Shown here: in pieces, positions 47,284-55,594 of the stretch
Numbering within the stretch: position 1 is the first letter of the stretch
How the letters are laid out: each line of letters opens with the position of its first letter
Assembly (NCBI RefSeq): GCF_019249795.2
Contig: NZ_CP156891.1
Span: 1,754,001-1,818,000, forward strand
Source: Segatella copri
GTDB lineage: Bacteria > Bacteroidota > Bacteroidia > Bacteroidales > Bacteroidaceae
Direction: 5' to 3'
DNA: 64,000 bases
Translations under genes and position numbers: made by a program
The notes under the pieces: model-generated
Seen by the model: the letters and a program-made list of their open reading frames with translations, nothing else
Database searches by the model: none
Told to the model about the DNA's origin: nothing

Positions 47284-47317
47284 ACCTCACATCATTTATA
47301 AAAACGGCGTGAGGTTT
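47284..47317 (-). terminator. Terminator of the GH43/143/142-GH78-esterase unit
   Basis: Arms ACCTCAC and GTGAGGT with a 20-nt loop, 22 nt after the esterase stop. Confidence 0.65.
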
Positions 47318-47338
47318 GATTTATTATCTTCTGTCTGA

Positions 47339-48676
47339 TTATCTGATGACTGATTGCAAAACTTCCGGTTTTTCAACCTTCACTTTACTTTCATCCAACT
47401 TGCTGCGATCCAAACCGAAGACACGGATGAAGAAATCGTAGTTTGCCTGGCGCTTGTTGACACCATAATCGTGACGCTCCTGAGGCAGATGCACATTGGT
47501 TACCTGTTCCTTGGCACCATACATTATATATATATACTGCAGATACGGATATTCGAGGGTTGGAACAGAGAATGTCCAATCGCCACCATCGCTCACTACC
47601 AACAATGGCTTAGGTGCAAAGAAAGCCATCAACTCGGCATTACACGTACCATGTCCCGCCAACTGAATAGGTTTGCCACTCTCGCAAGGACAACCGCCAT
47701 CAAAATGAGAAGCAAGATTCACCGTTGGCGCTGCTGCCGTGATACGGTCGTCGAGTACCGTCAGCAGGACAGTATGCGTACCGCCACCGCTGCCACCATT
47801 CGCTCCGATGCGCGTCTTATCCACATCCTTGCGATGGTTCCACATATAATCGAGCAATACCTCTGCATTCAGAGCCTGAATCACATGGGCACGGTCGGTC
47901 TGATGCGAATTCTTGCCATATTCCGTTTTACTCTGTCCCCAACCATACAGGTCGAAATCTACACAGATAGCACCCATCCTTGCCAAGGTTCCGAGGCGCT
48001 GCTGCTCATCGGCACGGTATCTGCCACCTCCGAAATGACCATCAGGACAGATAATCAACGGATGCTTGCCCTTCTTGATTGGCGTATAGATGGAACCGAA
48101 GACATGCTCACCTGGCAGGGTTTCGATGCAGATATTCTGAACCGTATAACCGTCATACCGGCGCACCTTTCCCAAAATCGGCTTCTTATGAACCAGCGAA
48201 TCCATATAGCGGTCGATGCCCAGGATGCGGCGCACCTCCTTTCGTACCGAGTCCTTGCGTGCTTCAAACTGTTCCCGGTTCTGGTAAAGCGTCTTGAGAT
48301 AAGCAAGCATCTGCTCACCCTCTTCGGTATGGCGTCGGGGATATTCATAAGGTTTGATCTTATAGACATTACCATTCTGCTTCCACCAGTTGAAGTCGAA
48401 ATACTTGCAGATATTCGTCAGGGTTTCCTCCAACGAATAGGGTTTGATGCGGAAGTCGGCATAAGGCAACTGCCTACCAACGGTATCCACATTATATTTA
48501 AAGCGGACACCCCAACGCTGCGATACGTCCTGCATCACATCGTGAAGACTACGGGTAAAATGGCCCTGATAACAGTTCTGAGCATCAGCCTTTGGCTGGT
48601 TACCGCTATTTTGCGCACTTGCCGACAAAGACATGCTTGCCGCGATAAGTGCCATCATCATGTTCTGTTTCATCAT
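47339..48676 (-). CDS. Alpha/beta-hydrolase esterase with an N-terminal STN-like domain (possible CE19-type pectin esterase)
   Basis: The protein has 445 residues with a signal peptide (ends SASAQ). Residues about 35-110 read like an STN (secretin/TonB short N-terminal) domain: FTRSLHDVMQDVSQRWGVRF, then YSLEETLTNICKYFDFNW and VYKIKP. An alpha/beta hydrolase follows, with nucleophile Ser in GANGGSGGGTH, a candidate Asp in VVSDGGDWTF and His in ERHDYGVNK; it is related to acetylxylan-esterase/dienelactone-hydrolase types. In the B. thetaiotaomicron RG-II locus a pectin methylesterase (BT1017, CE19) is encoded beside the GH78 and GH142/143 genes, so that role is my best guess. Its start lies inside the end of the upstream GH78 gene (71-nt overlap). 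Confidence 0.72.
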   Translation of the reverse strand: MMKQNMMMALIAASMSLSASAQNSGNQPKADAQNCYQGHFTRSLHDVMQDVSQRWGVRFKYNVDTVGRQLPYADFRIKPYSLEETLTNICKYFDFNWWKQNGNVYKIKPYEYPRRHTEEGEQMLAYLKTLYQNREQFEARKDSVRKEVRRILGIDRYMDSLVHKKPILGKVRRYDGYTVQNICIETLPGEHVFGSIYTPIKKGKHPLIICPDGHFGGGRYRADEQQRLGTLARMGAICVDFDLYGWGQSKTEYGKNSHQTDRAHVIQALNAEVLLDYMWNHRKDVDKTRIGANGGSGGGTHTVLLTVLDDRITAAAPTVNLASHFDGGCPCESGKPIQLAGHGTCNAELMAFFAPKPLLVVSDGGDWTFSVPTLEYPYLQYIYIMYGAKEQVTNVHLPQERHDYGVNKRQANYDFFIRVFGLDRSKLDESKVKVEKPEVLQSVIR

Positions 48677-51119
48677 AATCTATCTTGATTTCATATTCTA
48701 CATCCTTATCGGTATCTACCGTTACCTCTATTTTATCATCAGCCAATTTCTTCCAAGCCACGGCAACCTGCTTGCCATTGCTGAGTTGGGTACTTCCCTT
48801 AGCCCAGGTCAGGTCGCCCATCGGATGAGGAGCGATGATGACTCTGCCCTGCTCTATCCGGATGCCTACAATATCCGGCAGGAAATGGTTGTTGATTTGC
48901 GCCATCATGAAATGGTTCATCGAAGCACCCATCTCCGGATTCCACTGTTCGGTAAGCGTGGTCATTCCCTTCTTGATCTGGAATCCGTAGCCCGGCACAT
49001 CATCATGCGCCAGCATCTTGTACCAGAGATCGGCATATCCGTTTTCCAGCAATGCCTGAAAAAGGTAGCGATTGCCCACATCACCGGTTGTCAGGCGGTC
49101 GTGATGCGCATGAATATCATCTATCAGATGCTGGAGGACCTGCTTGCGATACTGGGACGGAACCATGCCCAGCACCAACGGAATGGCATTGGATGCCTGA
49201 CTTCCCGAATCGTAATATATCTTTTCTACTGCATCCTTTACGACAGCATCCGAAGAAGATTTCTCAGAAGATGCAGCCTTCTCAACATGCAGGAATTCCT
49301 TTTGGAAAGCCTGCAGGATTTCAGAAGCCAGGATGGCATAGCGGTTGGCTTCGGCTGTCTTTCCACTCATTGCTGCAGCCTTCTGTGTCAGTTTCACCCA
49401 CTGATAATAATGGGCTGTAGCTACCAGCGGCATCGGGGTATTCTGAGAGAAGCCCGAACGGCCTTTTCCGTAATCATACCAGTCACCCAAGCCTTGTTTC
49501 AGTATCCGGCAACTGTCCTTGCTCTGGAGATAATCCACATAGCGGAACATCTGCGGTGCATATTTTTTCACCATCCGGTCGTCACCGTAATGCTGCAGAT
49601 AGAGGAACGGAAGCGCTACCAAGGCTCCACCCCATTCAGGTGATTCGGCAAACGGATCAAGCCACTTGCCCTTGAAATAGATATACTCTGGGGCAGTGGT
49701 AGGAACGGCTCCGTTGGCATGCTGGGCATCAGCGATATTCTGCAACGTCTGCTCTATCATCGAACGACAGTCGTAGTTGTATACCAATCCCTCGCCATTG
49801 AGCCAATCCTGCTCCAGCCAACCGAGTTTTTCACGATGCGGACAGTCAGTCCATACTGCCTGCCAATTGCTTCGGATGGCACGGTCGATAATCTGATAAG
49901 CCCGGTTGAACATCGGATTGGAGCACTCGAAACTACCAATCTTCGCTGCAGAATTATAAACGAAGCACGACTGGATATCCTCTATCACCGGCTTGCCATC
50001 AGGATTCTCATCGCCCTTCATCACGGCACCTTCTACCTGGATATAGCGATAACCATAATAAGTGAAATGCGGATGCCAGGTCTCGATGCGCTTGCCGTCA
50101 GAAGCCTTCTCGCCCTTTCCGCTGAGCGTATAATTAAGATAATAAGGACTGCCCGACTGTTTCTGGTTGCAGGTTCCCTGTGCGGTCAGGGTTTCAGAGA
50201 GATAGAGTCGCACCTGCTGTCCTGCCTTTCCACTAACCTTGATTTGTGGGAAACCGGCAAGATTCTGTCCCATATCCAGCACAAAGGTTCCTGCCGGAAT
50301 AGGATGTTTGGCATTGGAAGCCTTGGCAATTTGCTGAGGAGTGAGCTGATGACGGCTCTTCACACCGAAGTATTCCATCATCTTCACGGGCTGGGCTATC
50401 TGCTGGCGCAGAACGCCACGAGGTCCTTTCTGTATCACTACCGGTTTCCAGGAAGACGTGATGCGGGCATCCTCGTCTTCGCCACCATAGATACTGTTGA
50501 AGGTGATGCTGCTAGGCGAATATTTCCACGAGTTATCGCTGACGATGCAGACGGTTCTGCCATTCTTCAGTTCGATTTCGAGCGAACAGTAGAGCGTAGG
50601 AGGACCATAGGAAACCTTCATCTTGGTGTATCTTCCACCCTGCTCATTATAGAATCCGTTCCCCAGCAATACCGAAAGTTGGTTCTTGCCTTTCTTCAAC
50701 AACGCAGTCACATCGTAAGTATTGTAAAAGACGGTCTTGTCGTAATCGCTCCACAGAGGGGCGAAAACGGCATCCGTCACCTTCTGCCGGTTGATGCTGA
50801 GTTCATAGAAACCCAGTCCCACAATCTTCATCGTTGCCTTGCGGACATCAGCCGGAAGTTTCATTTCTTTCTTCAGCCAGATGCTTTGTCTTGACAATGG
50901 AGCCGTAGCCTTCCAGTCTGGTTTTCCCTTGGCATTCACCGTTCCTGTTCCTACATAATCGCGGTTACTCGGAATGTGCGCATCCTCATCGGTTATCGCA
51001 CCAATCCATTGTGGCAGAGGCGATTCATCGTCCGTCTTAAAAGCAACAGACTTTTGAGCATGAATCTGTATCATGCCCAAAAGTCCTATCAATATCAATA
51101 AATATTTTCTCTGTTTCAT
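48606..51119 (-). CDS. GH78 alpha-L-rhamnosidase
   Basis: The protein has 837 residues with a signal peptide (ends QIHAQ). The GH78 beta domains (SIWLKKEMKLPADVRKATM, GFYELSINRQKVTDA, YDKTVFYNTYDVTALL) are followed by the (alpha/alpha)6 barrel with WTDCPHREKLGWLEQDW (general acid Glu in HREK) and ALLENGYADLWYKML, MTTLTEQWNPEMGASMNHFM near the C-terminus. It would remove alpha-L-rhamnose from RG-II side chains. The last about 23 residues (after EYEIKID) are unlike family ends and are encoded by the DNA that also starts the esterase gene, so the original stop may have been lost. It is the middle gene of its unit. Confidence 0.92.
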   Translation of the reverse strand: MKQRKYLLILIGLLGMIQIHAQKSVAFKTDDESPLPQWIGAITDEDAHIPSNRDYVGTGTVNAKGKPDWKATAPLSRQSIWLKKEMKLPADVRKATMKIVGLGFYELSINRQKVTDAVFAPLWSDYDKTVFYNTYDVTALLKKGKNQLSVLLGNGFYNEQGGRYTKMKVSYGPPTLYCSLEIELKNGRTVCIVSDNSWKYSPSSITFNSIYGGEDEDARITSSWKPVVIQKGPRGVLRQQIAQPVKMMEYFGVKSRHQLTPQQIAKASNAKHPIPAGTFVLDMGQNLAGFPQIKVSGKAGQQVRLYLSETLTAQGTCNQKQSGSPYYLNYTLSGKGEKASDGKRIETWHPHFTYYGYRYIQVEGAVMKGDENPDGKPVIEDIQSCFVYNSAAKIGSFECSNPMFNRAYQIIDRAIRSNWQAVWTDCPHREKLGWLEQDWLNGEGLVYNYDCRSMIEQTLQNIADAQHANGAVPTTAPEYIYFKGKWLDPFAESPEWGGALVALPFLYLQHYGDDRMVKKYAPQMFRYVDYLQSKDSCRILKQGLGDWYDYGKGRSGFSQNTPMPLVATAHYYQWVKLTQKAAAMSGKTAEANRYAILASEILQAFQKEFLHVEKAASSEKSSSDAVVKDAVEKIYYDSGSQASNAIPLVLGMVPSQYRKQVLQHLIDDIHAHHDRLTTGDVGNRYLFQALLENGYADLWYKMLAHDDVPGYGFQIKKGMTTLTEQWNPEMGASMNHFMMAQINNHFLPDIVGIRIEQGRVIIAPHPMGDLTWAKGSTQLSNGKQVAVAWKKLADDKIEVTVDTDKDVEYEIKIDYDETEHDDGTYRGKHVFVGKCAK

Positions 51120-51137
51120 ATCGTATTTTATTCTACA

Positions 51138-54100
51138 TTATTTGAATGCATCCTTCACTACGAGTTTGCCGAGCGTATCACGCTGCCCCGCCAACTTGCC
51201 ATCTACCCATACCTGCAGACCCTTGCCCACATGATAGCGGGAGCCATCCTGGTCGTAGAGGATGGTGAGGTCGTGACCATGATAACGCACCTTGTCAAGA
51301 CAGAAGTACTGCCATTTGCCGGCTGGGATGATAGGACGCACCTCGATGGTCTGATCGGCACGAGGACGAAGACCCACGATGCCGGTGATGATGAGATCGC
51401 AGAAGGTAGAATGATTGTAATATCTGCTGCGCTCCTGATCGCCCTTCAACCAGTAACCAGTGGTTTCATCAAGATACTCACCGATGTAAGGTTTGCCACG
51501 CATGCTCTGACTCTGTACATACTTCTCCATCTCATTGAAATAAAGGCTGTCCATATCGAGACTACCCTTAGCAGAAGCTGCGAGGGCAGACGGCTTCACC
51601 TGATAATTGTTGATGAAATTCGCCATCGCTGTCAGGGTCTGGGCGGTAGCGAAAGGCCAGATGGCACCATCCCACTCACACTTTCCTACGCCATGAGAGC
51701 GGAACTGAGGATGGCGGCGCTCTGCGGTGGTCTGTCCGTAAGGAGCAGAAAAGCCCTTGCTGTCGGCAGCCTGCTTCCATGCCTCAGCAAACTTAGCTTC
51801 ATCGGCAGGAAGATTGAAATACCAAGGCAGGAAACCGATTGCCTCACGCACCTTTGCCGATACCGCAGCATCGCCACTAGGCTGGTAACTTCTCTTCTTG
51901 GCTACCTCCTTTGCCTCACCGGCATTCGGCTTATACACCTCGAAGAACTGCTGGTCGGCATCCCAGAGCTGGGTTTCTACCAGATGCTTCAGGGTATCAG
52001 CCTTAGCCTCATACTTCCTTGCCAGATCCTGATAGCCGATGATTTTTGCCATCTGCGCGATGCCCATCGCATTTCCATACATATAACTGTTAATGCTAGG
52101 ACGGGCATTCTTTTCTCTTCTGCCGCCACTGATGGTCTCTTCCATCGCATCACGCACATCATACTGCCAGTAGAGTCCGTTACCCCAGCGGTGATTATCC
52201 CACAGCTGATACTCCTTGTCCAGATCGTTCACCAACGACTTAAACTCCTTCTGGTTGCCGTCTACGAGATAGCGCTCCCAGATTGAAGCAGGCATCCAAC
52301 TGCTATAGAAATTAATCTTAGCCATCGGCTTGCCACCATTGCCATGATACCAGGTATTCAGGATGCCGTCGAGATACTTGCCATCGCGGATCCAACGACT
52401 CTCGTGGATATGATGACCCACTCCAGAGGCGATGAGATTGTACTTGTCGGCATAGCTGCGAGGCACGAGAAACTCGGTCATCGCATAGCCTACAGGTGTA
52501 TTTTCGATATGCTTGCGGAGCGTCCACCAGCGGAAATAATACATCTCCTCGAAGTTACGCTGCGAACAGTCGAAGAGGGGCACATTCTGCTTCATCCAGT
52601 CCCATGCCTGCGCATTCGGAATGGCTGAAGTATGGAGAACCTCCGGCTCCATCGCATTGAAATCGTCTACATAATGCTTGTAATCTGCGGTCTTAAGTAC
52701 TGCAGAACCGGCATCAGCACCCAGACTCTCGGTCTTGACATGGGCGATGCGGTAGAGGGTGGTGGTATCGGTGTCACCGGCATGTTCCAAGGTTCCAAAC
52801 CAGTCGGCAGGAGTGTCGATGGTCGGGAAGGTACGGAGGTCGCCGGTACGGAAACGGATGCGCTCTATCTGATGCACCGGTGCAAAGAAGATGCGCCTGG
52901 TGCTCTTGCTCTGCAAAGTCTTGCCCTCTGCATCGAGGATACTCACGGTGAGGTTGAGCTGGCGGTGCTGGGTATCCAATGTTGCCTCAAAACGATAGGT
53001 CTGGTCTGCCTGATAAGGCATCACATTGCCATATCTCGCTCCGTTCTTCACACGGATCATTCCTTCTTTGTTCAGTTCGATGCGGGTGCAAGCGATGCCC
53101 TTCTCATCGAGGAATTCAATCTGCAGGGAACCGTTACGGGTCTGAGCTGCCTGCACATCGAAGGATGCCTTCAGATAGGAAGAAGAAGGAATCTTGCGCT
53201 CTACACAGGCATAGTCAAACGGATCTTCATCTTTCAGTTCGAGCCACTCCTGACGGAGCGAAACCGGTGCCATCAGCGGAGAATAGATATTCCAAGTCTT
53301 GAGATCGCCGAGTTTCTGATATTGGGCGAAATCATCATCGGCATGGGCAGTAGCCACGGTCTTGACCGGAACGGGTACATGCGCCACCCAGATATCTTCC
53401 TTGTTCATGGAATAGCTCACCCACATATCGGAATCCTTAGGAATGCCATTGCCTTCCTGAATGCCACGGACATACTGCGGACCGCGACTCTTATAGTTGC
53501 CACCGTATCTCATCGGTGGTACTTCGCCACAAATCAGATTCAGTGTCTTGTATTCCAGACCGTCACCACTCAGCGAGATGCCCAGCGGCCAGCGGTATTC
53601 TGAAGGGTTGTAGACGGTGGCATAGCTGCCGTCGGTCAACCGCTGTCCCCAAATCTTGGCATTGCTGTTGACGAATCCCAGGGCACGGTTGGTCGTGGTA
53701 TAGGTATTACCACCATCCAGACTCAATGAGGTGAGGGCGTGCTTCCACAGACTGACTATTCTGCCATCCGGCAGGGTATAGTCGCAATAAGCCTTATAGC
53801 CGTTGTTGAGCGGTATCAGTTTGTCGCCCCTATCAGCCTCTTCCACCCATTGCATGCGGTAACGTGGGTTGGCAAGGATTTCCTCGCAAGCCGCTCTTAC
53901 CGCCTTGGATGCTTTCTTATAATTAGGATAAGCAGTATTCTTCTCATTGAATCCATGATTGTAATAGATGAAATAGATAGGTCCGAGCGAACCGTCTTTC
54001 TTCACCTCTCTCACCACACGGCCGATGCCGTTGCCATCGTTCGGGTCGTCCTTTCTGTCCAAAGCCACACCATAGTTTCCGGTAGCCAGGAGGATGCCAC

Positions 54101-55466
54101 CCTTAGATACATACCAGCCCACACGCTGGTGCATGATAGCCTTCAATGGTTTCTGCTTGTAGACATCAGGATATTGCAGTTCCGGTTTCGGCTGGTATTT
54201 CGCCTTCTTGAAACCGGCTGGCACATCATATTCAGGGAAGAGAATCTGTGGCTGGCTCCAATTGTATCCGTCCTCAGAAACCTGCATCAGGGTTCTCGAT
54301 GGGGGTACATGCTCCTCGGCAGGATCGCTCAGGAAATGCATGTAGAACTTGCCGTTCCAATACGCCATCATCGGCTGATGGTTATAGGTCCAGCCTCCAC
54401 CATTTGCCTGGGAAGGATGCTCGCGGTTGGCACGGAGCGTCTGGATATTGTGAACTCCTACCACTGGCGACAAAGCTCCATCATGACGCGACGGATCTGC
54501 CATCGTGGTTCCGGTATAGTGGATGCGGTCCTGTTCCAGCATGGCCTTCACGATGCGTTCCGGAGCACGGAAGATGGTGCCGTGCTTGTGGTTCTTCGGC
54601 ACACTCACCTGCTGGCTCACATCGGTGAAATGAACGAAATCCTTGGTAAAATGAGCGCCGAAATCGAAGAGGCGGTAACGGTCGTAATAAATGAGATAAC
54701 CATTGCCCAGCGGACTGTTCTTAGGCAGTTTGACGGTGGTTGGTCCTTCCATGAAATTGCCGGTGAATGGTTCTGAAGCCTTGCTCCACGGTCCCATCGG
54801 GTTCTTGGCAAAAGCCACCTTGATATTGCGGGCATTGCGGGTATTATCCTTCAATACCATCACATAATCGTTCTTACCACGCTTCAGCAGAGTGGCATCT
54901 ATGCAACTGAATCCCGGATCTATCAGGAGCTTACCCTTGGTCCATGTCTTGAAATCCTTGGTTACGGAATAGTAGAGACGGTGATTGTTCTTCTCGTCTT
55001 CGATGCCCAGGGCGAAGTGCTGGCTAGGCACACACGATGCCCATACCACCATTGCCTGCTGGCGGTCTTCATCCCAGAAGAACTCCGGTGCCCATACATT
55101 CACGGTAGTAGGATCGTCCATCACCTCGATGAATTTCGGTTCGCTCCAATGCATCAGGTCGCGACTTTCTGCATAACCGAAGCCACGGTCGCCCCGCCAG
55201 CTGCTGGTCCATACCAGATGGAACACACCGTCAGGGGTACGGATGATGGAAGGGTCGCGCATTACTTTCTGCTTGCCTACCTTAGGAGCCAGGAAGGTGC
55301 CCGGAATACTGTCCCAATGGACGGCATCCCTACTATAGATGAACCGCAAGCCGTCGGTTGCAGGCTCGTGGAAAGAGGTTGATACATAAAAATCCTGTGC
55401 CTGGACTGCAAAGCCCAAGGACAGCAACCATAAGATGATGAACAGTTTATTCTTTATCTTTATCAT
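51138..55466 (-). CDS. Three-module glycosidase: GH43-like + GH143-like propellers + GH142-like (alpha/alpha)6 (RG-II chain D)
   Basis: The protein has 1442 residues and a signal peptide (ends AVQAQ). Residues about 25-310 form a GH43-like five-bladed propeller (MRDPSIIRTPDGVFHLVW, VWAPEFFWDEDRQ, IDATLLKRGKNDYVM, EGPTTVKL). Residues about 325-740 form a second, sialidase-like propeller (GTTMADPSRHDGALSPVVG, HQPMMAYWNGKFYMHFLS, SLSLDGGNTYTTTNRALG). A LamG-like jelly roll (about 755-930) precedes an (alpha/alpha)6 domain (HHIHESRWIRDGKYLDG, CEWDGAIWPFATAQT). The last modules match the GH143 (Dha hydrolase) plus GH142 (beta-L-arabinofuranosidase) pair of BT1020, which digests RG-II chain D; the first module is extra. 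It is the first gene of its unit, with promoter element E. Module assignment is by recall and pattern. Confidence 0.75.
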   Translation of the reverse strand: MIKIKNKLFIILWLLSLGFAVQAQDFYVSTSFHEPATDGLRFIYSRDAVHWDSIPGTFLAPKVGKQKVMRDPSIIRTPDGVFHLVWTSSWRGDRGFGYAESRDLMHWSEPKFIEVMDDPTTVNVWAPEFFWDEDRQQAMVVWASCVPSQHFALGIEDEKNNHRLYYSVTKDFKTWTKGKLLIDPGFSCIDATLLKRGKNDYVMVLKDNTRNARNIKVAFAKNPMGPWSKASEPFTGNFMEGPTTVKLPKNSPLGNGYLIYYDRYRLFDFGAHFTKDFVHFTDVSQQVSVPKNHKHGTIFRAPERIVKAMLEQDRIHYTGTTMADPSRHDGALSPVVGVHNIQTLRANREHPSQANGGGWTYNHQPMMAYWNGKFYMHFLSDPAEEHVPPSRTLMQVSEDGYNWSQPQILFPEYDVPAGFKKAKYQPKPELQYPDVYKQKPLKAIMHQRVGWYVSKGGILLATGNYGVALDRKDDPNDGNGIGRVVREVKKDGSLGPIYFIYYNHGFNEKNTAYPNYKKASKAVRAACEEILANPRYRMQWVEEADRGDKLIPLNNGYKAYCDYTLPDGRIVSLWKHALTSLSLDGGNTYTTTNRALGFVNSNAKIWGQRLTDGSYATVYNPSEYRWPLGISLSGDGLEYKTLNLICGEVPPMRYGGNYKSRGPQYVRGIQEGNGIPKDSDMWVSYSMNKEDIWVAHVPVPVKTVATAHADDDFAQYQKLGDLKTWNIYSPLMAPVSLRQEWLELKDEDPFDYACVERKIPSSSYLKASFDVQAAQTRNGSLQIEFLDEKGIACTRIELNKEGMIRVKNGARYGNVMPYQADQTYRFEATLDTQHRQLNLTVSILDAEGKTLQSKSTRRIFFAPVHQIERIRFRTGDLRTFPTIDTPADWFGTLEHAGDTDTTTLYRIAHVKTESLGADAGSAVLKTADYKHYVDDFNAMEPEVLHTSAIPNAQAWDWMKQNVPLFDCSQRNFEEMYYFRWWTLRKHIENTPVGYAMTEFLVPRSYADKYNLIASGVGHHIHESRWIRDGKYLDGILNTWYHGNGGKPMAKINFYSSWMPASIWERYLVDGNQKEFKSLVNDLDKEYQLWDNHRWGNGLYWQYDVRDAMEETISGGRREKNARPSINSYMYGNAMGIAQMAKIIGYQDLARKYEAKADTLKHLVETQLWDADQQFFEVYKPNAGEAKEVAKKRSYQPSGDAAVSAKVREAIGFLPWYFNLPADEAKFAEAWKQAADSKGFSAPYGQTTAERRHPQFRSHGVGKCEWDGAIWPFATAQTLTAMANFINNYQVKPSALAASAKGSLDMDSLYFNEMEKYVQSQSMRGKPYIGEYLDETTGYWLKGDQERSRYYNHSTFCDLIITGIVGLRPRADQTIEVRPIIPAGKWQYFCLDKVRYHGHDLTILYDQDGSRYHVGKGLQVWVDGKLAGQRDTLGKLVVKDAFK

Positions 55467-55499
55467 TGTTCTAGAGTTTGTTTCTAATGATTATATAGA

Positions 55500-55529
55500 A
55501 TAAAGACGCAAGACGCTCCGTTTTGTAAC
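55500..55529 (-). promoter_or_regulatory. PUL promoter element E (upstream of the 1442-residue glycosidase)
   Basis: On the minus strand GTTACAAAA, then GTCTTTAT with a 22-nt start-to-start distance. The spacer holds a second GCGTCTT. Confidence 0.65.
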
Positions 55530-55556
55530 GTCACTATTTAAAAATAAGTTAAACAT

Positions 55557-55588
55557 TTTGGCTGTTTTGTCTGAATGTTGTACTTTTG
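55557..55588 (+). promoter_or_regulatory. recG promoter
   Basis: TTTG (55557-55560), a 20-nt spacer and TACTTTTG (55581-55588). The ATG at 55595 is 6 nt beyond the -7 box, implying a nearly leaderless mRNA. Confidence 0.65.
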
Positions 55589-55594
55589 CATAAT

